From NCBI GenBank assembly GCA_007694905.1, contig REEU01000229.1, positions 1 through 38,828 on the forward strand: a stretch of DNA of 38,828 nt. The letters are read 5' to 3'. This stretch comes from Gammaproteobacteria bacterium. GTDB lineage: Bacteria; Pseudomonadota; Gammaproteobacteria; Pseudomonadales; Azotimanducaceae. The stretch's first letter is position 1. Each line of letters begins with the position of its first letter. The notes below the pieces were generated by a model. That model was given only the letters and a program-made list of their open reading frames with translations, was not told the DNA's origin and did no database searches. This document shows, piece after piece, positions 1-7,515 of the stretch. Position numbers and translations under genes: made by a program.

Positions 1-193
1 CTTCCTCTATCACTGCGGTCAGTTTAACGAGTTTTCCGAACACGCCGATTTCCTGAGTCTCGAGGTCGATCTCCGGAAACTGCTCAAGAATGCCCGAGCG
101 CTCGATTGCCTCGCGAACTGTGCTCCCATTCGGAATCTCGAGCTTTAGCCATACCTGCCTGAACTTGTCCGCATAGGCGACACCCACGTTCAT
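1..193 (-). CDS. rnfH: RnfH-family protein (partial, runs off left edge)
   Basis: The reading frame starts at an ATG at 193-191 that overlaps the rnfE stop codon (ATGA) and stays open to the window edge, giving 64 residues that begin MNVGVAYADKFRQVWLKLEI. The pattern of a short beta strand with an aromatic/Trp-containing stretch, then a helix (VREAIERSGILEQFPEIDL) and the GVFGKLVKL segment, fits the small ubiquitin-like RnfH family often found as the last gene of rnf operons. Its biochemical role is not established. The C-terminus (about 20-40 residues) lies outside the window. Identification rests on family recognition plus position. Confidence 0.85.
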   Translation of the reverse strand, partial: MNVGVAYADKFRQVWLKLEIPNGSTVREAIERSGILEQFPEIDLETQEIGVFGKLVKLTAVIEE

Positions 194-882
194 ATCACCT
201 TCCTTTGGTTGGCGGCCGGCACGACAGTCAGCGGTTTACCGCGTCTTGTCAGGGCCTGGTCTATGAGGCGCTTGCCCGCGAGCAGAAAGGCCAGCACGAT
301 GAAACCACCCGGTGGCAGTATGATCAGCAGAAATCCCTTGTAGTCGGGGATGAGATGCAGCTCCAGGAAACCGGCCCAGTTGCCAAGCAATAGCTTGGCA
401 TCGGCGAACAGGGTGCCGCTGCCGAGTATCTCTCTTGTGGCGCCCAGTGCGACCAGCGCGAAGGTGAAACCCAGGCCCATCATGATCCCATCGACCAGGC
501 TGGGTAATACCTTGTTGCGCGAAGCGAAGGCCTCGGCGCGACCCAGGATCGCGCAGTTTGTCACGATCAGCGGTATGAACAGGCCAAGAACCTTGTGTAG
601 ATCATGCATCCAGGCATTCATGGTCATGTCAACCAGGGTAACCAGCACGGCGATGATCAGCACGAACACCGGGAGTCGCACCTGTGGCGTGATGATGCCC
701 CGTAGCGCGGAGATCGCCAGGGCCGACGCGACGAAGACCGCCGTGGATGCGAGGCCCATTCCCAAACCGTTGGTCGCGGTACCGGTCACCGCTAGCAGTG
801 GACAGAGCCCCAGTGCCTGAGCGAACACGATGTTGTTGTTCCATAGGCCGTCTTTGGTGATCTGCCCATAGTTCTGGTCCAT
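190..882 (-). CDS. rnfE: Electron transport complex subunit RnfE
   Basis: Integral membrane subunit of the Rnf complex, which couples an ion gradient to electron transfer between NADH and ferredoxin. The 230-residue product begins MDQNYGQITKDGLWNNNIVF and carries the ALGLCPLLAVTGTATNGLGMG segment and a second half with LGRAEAFASRN, both typical of RnfE/RnfA-like NqrD/E proteins, with about six hydrophobic spans. It is a distant paralogue of RnfA in the same operon. It sits 4 bp after rnfG and overlaps rnfH by 4 bp, so the genes are probably translationally coupled. Confidence 0.97.
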   Translation of the reverse strand: MDQNYGQITKDGLWNNNIVFAQALGLCPLLAVTGTATNGLGMGLASTAVFVASALAISALRGIITPQVRLPVFVLIIAVLVTLVDMTMNAWMHDLHKVLGLFIPLIVTNCAILGRAEAFASRNKVLPSLVDGIMMGLGFTFALVALGATREILGSGTLFADAKLLLGNWAGFLELHLIPDYKGFLLIILPPGGFIVLAFLLAGKRLIDQALTRRGKPLTVVPAANQRKVI

Positions 883-886
883 AGTG

Positions 887-1534
887 TTACTCCATCACCG
901 GGGTGTGGATCACAGGTACCTCGAGCAGCGCGGTGCAGTTTTCGCGGAAGAATACCAACCCATCCCGTACGCTCTCGACCACGGCGCGCGCGGTAATGGT
1001 TGCGCCGCTGAATCCATCGAAGTCACCGCCATCTTTCCTAACTCCCCACTTGTTCAAGGGCGGATCCCGTAAGGATCGTCCAGTGAATCCGAGTATCCAG
1101 TCGCTGCGTGTCGCCTCGATTTTGTCGCCAAGTCCCGGTGTCTCGGTATGGTTGAGGACGCGGACACCAAGGACGCTGCCGTCGGCGGCCAAGCCGATCA
1201 GTATCCGGATGTCTCCGGCATAACCTTTTCCGATCGTCTCCCAGGCCAATGCCCGGATCTGTAATTCCTGGACCGCGCGGTAGATGGTCATCGGCCGACC
1301 GGTTGCGTCGTGATATTGCAGCGGCGAGTCGAGCAGGTCGTTGTCATGCAGGCTGTCAGGGATCACCTGGCTGAGGGAAGCGCGCAGGTTTTCCATCCTG
1401 CGTTCCTGAATGGCGTCATGCGTTGCGATATTGCCGATCACCAGCAGCGCCGTTGCAATGAATGAGAATCCGCCGAGCAACAAGGCCTGGTAGCTGATGC
1501 GATCGCGGAATGCGGTGGTTCGCGACGGACTCAT
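887..1534 (-). CDS. rnfG: Electron transport complex subunit RnfG (FMN-carrying)
   Basis: Periplasmic-facing flavoprotein subunit of Rnf, anchored by one N-terminal membrane span (about residues 15-35). The 215-residue product contains the FMN attachment motif SGATITA near residue 178, whose Thr carries covalently bound FMN in this family, preceded by the conserved HTETPGLGDKI stretch. The start ATG overlaps the rnfD stop (ATGA), typical of tightly coupled operon genes. Length and motif agree with other RnfG proteins. Confidence 0.97.
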   Translation of the reverse strand: MSPSRTTAFRDRISYQALLLGGFSFIATALLVIGNIATHDAIQERRMENLRASLSQVIPDSLHDNDLLDSPLQYHDATGRPMTIYRAVQELQIRALAWETIGKGYAGDIRILIGLAADGSVLGVRVLNHTETPGLGDKIEATRSDWILGFTGRSLRDPPLNKWGVRKDGGDFDGFSGATITARAVVESVRDGLVFFRENCTALLEVPVIHTPVME

Positions 1535-2619
1535 GGCCTCCGGTCCTCGCCATCGCCATGGTTGAGTGGCCTGCCTCTTCGGTCTCTGCCGTAGACCCGC
1601 GGCCTGAAGTAGTGATCAATCAACGGGGTGGAGGCGTTCATCAGCAGTATTGCGAAGGCGACGCCCTCCGGATACCCGGCAAAGGTTCGGATCACGAAGA
1701 CCAGGACGCCGCAGCCGGCACCGAAGATCAGTTGGCCCCGCACCGACACAGGTGAGGTGACCAGGTCGGTTGCGATGAAAAAAGCCCCAAGAATTACCGA
1801 CCCGGCCATCAGGTGGAATAGCGGGTCGAGGTAGAGGGAGGGGTTGATCAGATGGAAGATGGTCGCCAGCAGGGCGAGAGATCCCAGCATGGAAACAGGA
1901 ATATGCCAGCTGATGACGCGGGTGTAGAGAAGCAGCACGCCGCCAAGCAGTAGCAGCAGCACCGAGGCCTCACCAAGGCTGCCGCTGGAGGTGCCGAGCA
2001 GATGCTCCCATAGGGAGTACGTGCCTGCGAGAGCCTCGTCCATACCGGCCCCGCGGGTCAGCTCTGTCTTGACATGTCCGAACGTGGTCGCGCTGGTGAC
2101 AGCATCGACCTGGGTGGTGTCGCCGAGCGTAATGGCCAGACCCTGCGCCATGTCCGGGGCCTGGGCGGACAACAGTGGCTGCGGAGCGGGGAAGGTGGTC
2201 ATCTCCAACGGAAACGAGACCAGAAGGGCGGAGCGTGCCACCATCGCAGGGTTGAACAGGTTTTGCCCGATGCCACCGAAGACCTGCTTGCCGATGACGA
2301 TGGCGACAAAGGCGCCGACGACGCCGATCCACCAGGGCGCCCAGGGCGGCAGGGTAATCGCCAGCAGCCAGCCGGTCAGCAGGGCCGAGCCATCCAGGAG
2401 GAAGGGTCTCTGTGGCTTTCCCATCACCCACAGGCTGACAGACTCGGCCACGATGGCAGCCAACAGGGTTACGACGAACAGGAATATCGCAGGCCAGCCG
2501 TACTGGTATAGTCCGAACAGCGTGGCGGGCAGCAACGCAAAGACAACCAGGAGCATGGTCCTGCGGACGCTGACCCGCTCGTGGGCATAGGGGCCGCTGT
2601 ACAGGGGCCTTTCGATCAT
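1531..2619 (-). CDS. rnfD: Electron transport complex subunit RnfD
   Basis: Large membrane subunit of Rnf, 362 residues, with about nine hydrophobic spans. It shows the conserved QNLFNPAMVARSALLVSFP segment and the VTSATTFGH motif that holds the covalent FMN threonine in RnfD/NqrB. The ATG overlaps the rnfC stop codon and the stop overlaps the rnfG start, both as ATGA. No unusual features are visible. Confidence 0.97.
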   Translation of the reverse strand: MIERPLYSGPYAHERVSVRRTMLLVVFALLPATLFGLYQYGWPAIFLFVVTLLAAIVAESVSLWVMGKPQRPFLLDGSALLTGWLLAITLPPWAPWWIGVVGAFVAIVIGKQVFGGIGQNLFNPAMVARSALLVSFPLEMTTFPAPQPLLSAQAPDMAQGLAITLGDTTQVDAVTSATTFGHVKTELTRGAGMDEALAGTYSLWEHLLGTSSGSLGEASVLLLLLGGVLLLYTRVISWHIPVSMLGSLALLATIFHLINPSLYLDPLFHLMAGSVILGAFFIATDLVTSPVSVRGQLIFGAGCGVLVFVIRTFAGYPEGVAFAILLMNASTPLIDHYFRPRVYGRDRRGRPLNHGDGEDRRP

Positions 2620-4106
2620 CTTGAGGCTTCCGCAGTCTCCGCGCGTCGATCTGCGTTCTCCGCCTTCTTGCCATCCATTTCCGCCTTGCGTCGGCGCATC
2701 GCCTCCTGCTTGGCGCGTTTGATCGCCTCCATGCGTGCGGTGCGGGCCTCGATCAGGCGCTTGATCTCGCCCTGCTTGTGTTGCGCGCGCTGCTGCGCGG
2801 CAAGTTCACCCTTGGCATAGTTGAAATGCTGTACCAGTGGGATATGGGAGGGGCAGGCATAGGCGCAGGAGCCGCATCCGATGCAGTCGAGCAGGCCAAG
2901 ACGGACTGAGGACTCGAGTCTGCCGGCACGGATGGTGGCTACCATGCTCAGGGGGACCAGGCCGCAGGGGCATACCCTGACGCAGATCCCACAGCGAATA
3001 CAGGGCATCTCCGCGCCATCATTGACCTCGCTGGCACTCAGCGCCAACAGGCCGTTGCTGCCTTTGACCACCGGGACCCGCGTGCTCGGCAGGGGTTGGC
3101 CCATCATGGGGCCACCGCTGATCAGCCGGACCGGCTCTTCCAGAAAGCCGCCGCAGTACTCGACTAGATAATCCATGGGCGTGCCAATAAGGACATGCAG
3201 GTTTCGCGGTCGACGAATGGCCCGGCCGGTCACGGTGACGATGCGGGAAATCAGTGGCCTGCCATGGCGAATGGCGTCATTGACCGCCGCCGCCGTAGCA
3301 GCGTTATGGACGACCACGCCGATGTCTGCGGTGAGCCCCCGTGCGGGGGTCTCCTTCCCGACCAGCGTCTGCACCAGGTGGTTTGCCGAGCCCATCGGAT
3401 AACGTGTCGGCAGGCCCACTATCTGCAGGTCGGCCTGGGCTTTTGCCGATTCGCGCATCGCCGCCAGGGCCGCGGGCTTGTTGTTCTCGATGGCAAAGAG
3501 TACACGCCGGACCCCGAGCGCCCTGGCCATGAGCATGACGCCGTCGCGAACATCGTCGGGTCGCTCCTGCATCAGCCGGTCATCGCAGGTCAGGTAGGGC
3601 TCGCACTCGGCGCCATTGATGACCAGGGTATGCAGCGCGTAGCGATGGCGTAGATTCAGCTTCACCGATGAAGGAAATCCTGCACCACCCATGCCCACGA
3701 TGCCCGCATCGGCGACCCGCGTGGATATCTCTTCGGGCGACAGTGAAAAGGGCGCGGCGGCGCCGACGCAGCTGTCGTGCCACTCGTCGTGCCCATCCGG
3801 CTTCAGTGTCAAGGTTCGAACCGACAGCCCCGACGCATGGTGCGCGGGATACCCACCGATTCCCATGATGCGACCCGAGGTCGGAGCATGCACCGGCGCC
3901 GAGATGATGCCCTGGCTGCGGGCCAGTAACTCGCCCTTGCGCACCAGTTGGCCGCGGGTGACCACCGGTGTTGCCTGGGCGCCGATATGCTGTTGCAAGG
4001 GGATATGCAGCAGCGGTGGCAGCGGCAGGTTCTCGATCGGGTGCTCTGCGCTTAGCTGCTTGCGGTCATCGGGGTGGACGCCGCCGCGAATTCTGAAGAG
4101 TTTCAT
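2616..4106 (-). CDS. rnfC: Electron transport complex subunit RnfC
   Basis: Soluble NADH/FMN- and Fe-S-binding subunit, 496 residues. The start is placed at 4106 (MKLFRIRGGVHPDD), 10 bp after the rnfB stop; a longer in-frame extension upstream would run through rnfB and is unlikely. The N-terminal half has the barrel-sandwich and NADH-binding region (GIVGMGGAGFPSSVKL; INGAECEPYLTCDDRLM). The C-terminal part has two 4Fe-4S motifs, CIRCGICVRVCPCGLVP and CIGCGSCAYACPSHIP, then a Lys/Arg/Ala-rich helical tail of about 70 residues, as in nitrogen-fixation-linked and gammaproteobacterial RnfC proteins. Confidence 0.96.
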   Translation of the reverse strand: MKLFRIRGGVHPDDRKQLSAEHPIENLPLPPLLHIPLQQHIGAQATPVVTRGQLVRKGELLARSQGIISAPVHAPTSGRIMGIGGYPAHHASGLSVRTLTLKPDGHDEWHDSCVGAAAPFSLSPEEISTRVADAGIVGMGGAGFPSSVKLNLRHRYALHTLVINGAECEPYLTCDDRLMQERPDDVRDGVMLMARALGVRRVLFAIENNKPAALAAMRESAKAQADLQIVGLPTRYPMGSANHLVQTLVGKETPARGLTADIGVVVHNAATAAAVNDAIRHGRPLISRIVTVTGRAIRRPRNLHVLIGTPMDYLVEYCGGFLEEPVRLISGGPMMGQPLPSTRVPVVKGSNGLLALSASEVNDGAEMPCIRCGICVRVCPCGLVPLSMVATIRAGRLESSVRLGLLDCIGCGSCAYACPSHIPLVQHFNYAKGELAAQQRAQHKQGEIKRLIEARTARMEAIKRAKQEAMRRRKAEMDGKKAENADRRAETAEASR

Positions 4107-4116
4107 CGGCCGCTTC

Positions 4117-4662
4117 TCATTGTGCACCTGACTGGGCAAGGCCGGTCGGCATGGGCCAGTACCATGTCTGCAGGGTCGGCTGCACTGCACGCATCTCGAT
4201 GCACTCCGTAGGACAGACCTCGAAGCACTTCTCGCAACCGGTGCAGGCGTCGGCGAATACGGCGTGCATCTGCTTGGGGCCGCCGATGATGGCGTCGGTG
4301 GGGCAGCGCTTGAAGCACTTGGTGCAGCCCACGCAGAGCTGTTCATGAATGAAGGCGACGGCGGGTGTCTTCTCTTCCATGCCGGAGAGATCTGCGTCGA
4401 CCCCCATTTTTAAAGCCAGCATCTCGGCGAGCGCCCGACCGCCGGGCGGACATAGGGTGACCGGTGCCTTGCTCTCCGCGACAGCGGCTGCAGCGGGGCC
4501 GCAGCCGGGATACCCGCATTGGCCGCACTGTGATCCCGGCAACAGCTCCTCGATCTCTGCCTGCAAGGGATTGCCTTCAATGGCAAAGAGTCGGGCCGCA
4601 TAGCCGAGCGCGGCACCCATCAGGATGCCGAGGATTGGAATGATGAAGATCGAAAGTAGCAT
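4117..4662 (-). CDS. rnfB: Electron transport complex subunit RnfB (Fe-S ferredoxin-like)
   Basis: Membrane-anchored iron-sulfur subunit of 181 residues. One N-terminal hydrophobic helix is followed by a 4Fe-4S motif with CGQCGYPGCGP and a later Cys (VTLCPPGG), then two ferredoxin motifs, CVGCTKCFKRCP and CTGCEKCFEVCP. It carries electrons inside Rnf toward ferredoxin. It starts 12 bp after the rnfA stop. Length and motif order are standard for the proteobacterial form. Confidence 0.97.
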   Translation of the reverse strand: MLLSIFIIPILGILMGAALGYAARLFAIEGNPLQAEIEELLPGSQCGQCGYPGCGPAAAAVAESKAPVTLCPPGGRALAEMLALKMGVDADLSGMEEKTPAVAFIHEQLCVGCTKCFKRCPTDAIIGGPKQMHAVFADACTGCEKCFEVCPTECIEMRAVQPTLQTWYWPMPTGLAQSGAQ

Positions 4663-4674
4663 TATCCTGCTCCC

Positions 4675-5256
4675 TCACTGGGTGCCAGTGAGTCCGGCGA
4701 AACCCATGAATGCCAGCGACAGCAGTCCAACCACCAGAAATCCGATGGGTGCGCCGGCGAAGGCCGCTGGTACGTTGGCCAGTGCGAGGCGCTCGCGCAG
4801 TCCGGCGAACATCACCAGCACCAAAGTAAAACCCAGTGCCGAACCGAAGCCGTACAGCAGGCTTTCGATAAGGCTGTTGTCTTGCTGGACGTTCAGCAGC
4901 GCCACCCCAAGGACGGCGCAATTGGTGGTGATGAGCGGCAGAAAGATCCCCAGTACCTGATAAAGCGCGGGCGAGCGTTTGCGCACGGCCATCTCGGTGA
5001 ACTGCACTACAGCCGCGATCACGACGATGAAGGTCAGGATCCTGAGGAAGCCGAGATCCAGGGGTGTCAGCACGAAGCTCTCGAGCAGCCAGCTGGCAAA
5101 AGCGGCGAGGGTCAGAACGAAGGTGGTGGCCAGCCCCATTCCCAGGGCCGAGTCGAGTTTGTTCGATACCCCCATCAGCGGGCACAGGCCCAGAAACTTG
5201 ACCAGCACCACGTTATTGACCAGTGCAGTCGAAAGGATGATGACCAGGTACTCCAT
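4675..5256 (-). CDS. rnfA: Electron transport complex subunit RnfA
   Basis: First gene of the rnf operon. The 193-residue product is a membrane protein with six hydrophobic spans and the signatures [20 protein letters not shown] and [13 protein letters not shown] typical of RnfA/RsxA. It resembles RnfE, its pseudo-symmetric partner in the complex. A GGA-containing ribosome site (caggaacgg) lies just upstream of the ATG. The operon is divergent from nifLA, with about 610 bp of control region between them, consistent with a nif-specific Rnf (Rnf1-like) rather than the housekeeping SoxR-reducing system. Confidence 0.97.
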   Translation of the reverse strand: MEYLVIILSTALVNNVVLVKFLGLCPLMGVSNKLDSALGMGLATTFVLTLAAFASWLLESFVLTPLDLGFLRILTFIVVIAAVVQFTEMAVRKRSPALYQVLGIFLPLITTNCAVLGVALLNVQQDNSLIESLLYGFGSALGFTLVLVMFAGLRERLALANVPAAFAGAPIGFLVVGLLSLAFMGFAGLTGTQ

Positions 5257-5291
5257 ATCGCCGTTCCTGCCGATGCGAACACGCCGGATCC

Positions 5292-5307
5292 TTCAGGAAA
5301 CATGCCA
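5292..5307 (-). promoter_or_regulatory. Weak candidate sigma54 promoter for rnfA
   Basis: Read on the minus strand this is TGGCATGTTTCCTGAA. The -24 half (TGGCAT) is good, but the -12 half lacks the TTGC core. It lies 36 bp upstream of the rnfA start and about 155-190 bp from two NifA-type sites, which is a sensible geometry. The call depends mainly on position, so it remains tentative. Confidence 0.25.
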
Positions 5308-5461
5308 AGCCGGCGGTCGCGCCGTCACCGAGAGAGGGCGCCGAACCCGCTGACATGGCCAGTACACTGATTTAGATAGGGAAATTCATGGTCTCATGGG
5401 TCTCTGTATGGCCCGCTCGTAACAACGAATTTCTACCGGGGACGGGGTCTGCCGTGACCCT

Positions 5462-5477
5462 TGTTATCAATGCGACA
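5462..5477. promoter_or_regulatory. NifA upstream activator site (TGT-N10-ACA), copy 1
   Basis: Exact TGT-N10-ACA (TGTTATCAATGCGACA), the known consensus for NifA enhancer binding. It lies exactly 33 bp from a second identical-consensus site, so both face the same side of the helix. It could serve rnfA (about 205 bp away) or nifL (about 400 bp away). Confidence 0.65.
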
Positions 5478-5494
5478 GGGGCGAGGAAACTCGT

Positions 5495-5510
5495 TGTCGC
5501 CCAAGTGACA
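5495..5510. promoter_or_regulatory. NifA upstream activator site (TGT-N10-ACA), copy 2
   Basis: Exact TGT-N10-ACA (TGTCGCCCAAGTGACA). It is the second member of the 33-bp-phased pair in the rnfA-nifL intergenic region. Distance favours the rnf operon as the target. Confidence 0.65.
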
Positions 5511-5799
5511 ATCCGGACACCAGGCGCTGAGCTACCCGCAGCGGCAAGCTTGCAGTCGCTGGCACACCGGCGTGGAGGGCGCTTTGCCCGAACAAAGGGC
5601 TTTGAAACCTGACTAGAGCTGTGGGCGTAGAGGACGAACGGCACGGGCACCCGCGCAGTTTTCCGCGGCAAACCCATTCAGGTCCGGCCCGACCTGCCCG
5701 GTCGACAGCCGGGGCATCGGCACCTGCAAACGCCCCAGAAAGGGCTGATCGCGAGGTGGTGCTGGCGGGCAAACCCTCGGTTTCGGGTGCCTGCGATCG

Positions 5800-5815
5800 T
5801 GGCATGAACGTTGCA
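5800..5815 (+). promoter_or_regulatory. Sigma54 -24/-12 promoter upstream of nifL
   Basis: TGGCATGAACGTTGCA matches the sigma54 consensus (TGGCAC-N5-TTGCA) with one mismatch and correct spacing. A transcript would start near 5827, about 40 nt before the nifL ATG. The nearest TGT-N10-ACA sites are about 290 bp or more upstream, so the activator may be NifA acting from a distance or NtrC; no convincing NtrC dyad was found by eye. Confidence 0.75.
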
Positions 5816-5868
5816 TTCGTCACTTTGGAGGGGCTCTGGCAGCCGTTACCAACCGTGGGATTACATCC

Positions 5869-7515
5869 ATGCCCGATAAATGTGCGAATACGGTTTATGG
5901 TGAGGTCATCGACGCGATAAACCGGCTATTCGCTGCACCGTCGCAGGGCGCTCCCAGTGACCTGATCAGGGCCTTCGGTCTGATCAAGGGTACCAGTGGG
6001 CTCCCACCCAGAATCTTCCTCGAGACGGTCGAGCAGGCGCCGGTGGCAATTTCGATTACGGATCAGAGCGCACGCATTCTTTACGTCAATGCAGCTTTCG
6101 AACGTTTGACCGGGTATGCGCTCGATGAGGTGATCGGTGCCAAGGCGTCGGTGTTGTCGAGCAAGTCCACGCCACTGTCGGTTTATGAAGCGTTGTGGAC
6201 GACCATCCAGGACAACAGAGTCTGGCGGGGAACCCTGGTCAATCATCGCAAGAACGGTGAGGAGTACCTCGCCGATCTGACGATCTCTCCGGTGTTGAAC
6301 GATGAGGGCGGTACCAGCTGCTTCCTCGCCATGCACAGCGATATCACCGAAGTGCATTCGCTGCAGCGACAGTTGGAATTTCAGATGCGACTGACGGAGG
6401 CGGCGCTCGATGCCGCGCCGATGGTCGTGGCCATGATCGACGGGAAAGGCAACCTTATATTGGACAACGCGGCCTACAAGGCGCTGTCCGCAGATTTTTC
6501 CGGGAAACACCTTGTGGATCTGTTCATGCAGGCACTGCAGCACCAGATCGGCTTCGAGATGGGGGATGTCTGCGAGTCTCAGGACGGCTTCACCAACATC
6601 GATGTACGCCTGGACTGCCCGGTCACCCATTCGCCGCGATGGTTCTCCTGCTCCGGAGTACGCGTCGCCGATTTCAACGGCGAGGCGCGCAGTTTCTTTG
6701 ACCTGACCAACCCGGCGCGTTGCTGTCTGCTGTTGATAGCCAATGAGGTGACCGGCAGCCGCGAGCGTATCAATGACGCCCGAATGAACATGATCCGGAG
6801 CAACATGGCGGAGCAGCAGATCATGCAGGTCATGCAGGAATCCATGTGCGCCACGATGTTCAAACTTCAGGTACCCATCAACATCGTCAGGGCGGCATTG
6901 TCGATGGTGACGGCAGATAGCCCCTACGCGGGCATGCGGCCGGTGCTGCAGCAGGCCCTCGAGAGCGGTGAGGAGGCCATGCAGAGCCTGAGCCGCTCCA
7001 TGCCCAGCCCCCGTGTCGAGGAGAGCAGCAGCATCAACGTCAATGAGTTGTTGCAGGAGGTACTGCGCCTGACAACCGATAACCTGTTGGCGGCCGGTAT
7101 CGTCGTGGATTGGCGTGCTGCTCCGGTGCTTCCTTCCCTGGTCGGACGGCCGAACGCACTGCGGGGTCTGTTCAAATATCTGTTGGACAATGCGGTGCAG
7201 GCGTTGATCGAGTCAAGACAGGACTGCAGAGAGATCCGAATAGAGACACGGGAGGATGCGGGTGATGTGGTGGTGGCGGTGATGGACAACGGTCTCGGCA
7301 TTAAAAAAGCCGACTGGATTCGGGTGTTCGAGCCTTTCTACTGCGGTTGGAGACATACGCGTCATCACGCTGGGATGGGTCTGACGATGGCCCAGGAGGT
7401 GGCGATACGCCACGGCGGCGCCGTAGAGATCGATACGGGTTTCCTGGGGGGGTGCAGGTTCTTTGTCAGGCTGCCGACCAAGAGTCGCGAAGGACCTGAC
7501 CATGACCCGCGATGA
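5869..7515 (+). CDS. nifL: NifL, redox- and nitrogen-sensing anti-activator
   Basis: Flavoprotein that inhibits NifA when oxygen or fixed nitrogen is present. The 548-residue product has an N-terminal PAS domain (about 50-160; TVEQAPVAISITD, FERLTGYALDEVIG) that binds FAD in the family, a second PAS-like region (about 175-300), a central helical domain, and a C-terminal GHKL ATPase-type domain (DNAVQALIES, MDNGLGIKKADWIRVFEPF, HAGMGLTMAQE). The His found in Azotobacter-type NifL at the kinase-like position appears here as Phe331 (ATMFKLQVPINI), consistent with NifL acting by protein contact and not phosphotransfer. It overlaps nifA by 14 bp. The first about 45 residues are longer than in Azotobacter NifL. 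Confidence 0.95.
   Translation: MPDKCANTVYGEVIDAINRLFAAPSQGAPSDLIRAFGLIKGTSGLPPRIFLETVEQAPVAISITDQSARILYVNAAFERLTGYALDEVIGAKASVLSSKSTPLSVYEALWTTIQDNRVWRGTLVNHRKNGEEYLADLTISPVLNDEGGTSCFLAMHSDITEVHSLQRQLEFQMRLTEAALDAAPMVVAMIDGKGNLILDNAAYKALSADFSGKHLVDLFMQALQHQIGFEMGDVCESQDGFTNIDVRLDCPVTHSPRWFSCSGVRVADFNGEARSFFDLTNPARCCLLLIANEVTGSRERINDARMNMIRSNMAEQQIMQVMQESMCATMFKLQVPINIVRAALSMVTADSPYAGMRPVLQQALESGEEAMQSLSRSMPSPRVEESSSINVNELLQEVLRLTTDNLLAAGIVVDWRAAPVLPSLVGRPNALRGLFKYLLDNAVQALIESRQDCREIRIETREDAGDVVVAVMDNGLGIKKADWIRVFEPFYCGWRHTRHHAGMGLTMAQEVAIRHGGAVEIDTGFLGGCRFFVRLPTKSREGPDHDPR

Larger units (their letters stand above)
5257..5868. other. Divergent control region rnfA / nifL
   Basis: A 612-bp stretch between the divergent rnfA and nifL genes. 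It holds two phased NifA-type sites (5462-5477, 5495-5510), a sigma54 promoter reading toward nifL (5800-5815) and a weak one reading toward rnfA (5292-5307). Short open frames within it lack ribosome sites and recognisable products, so I see no gene. Confidence 0.7.

Noticed and set aside
5388-5612. 74-codon frame in the rnfA-nifL control region
   Set aside because: No ribosome site, overlaps both NifA sites and shows no protein family.
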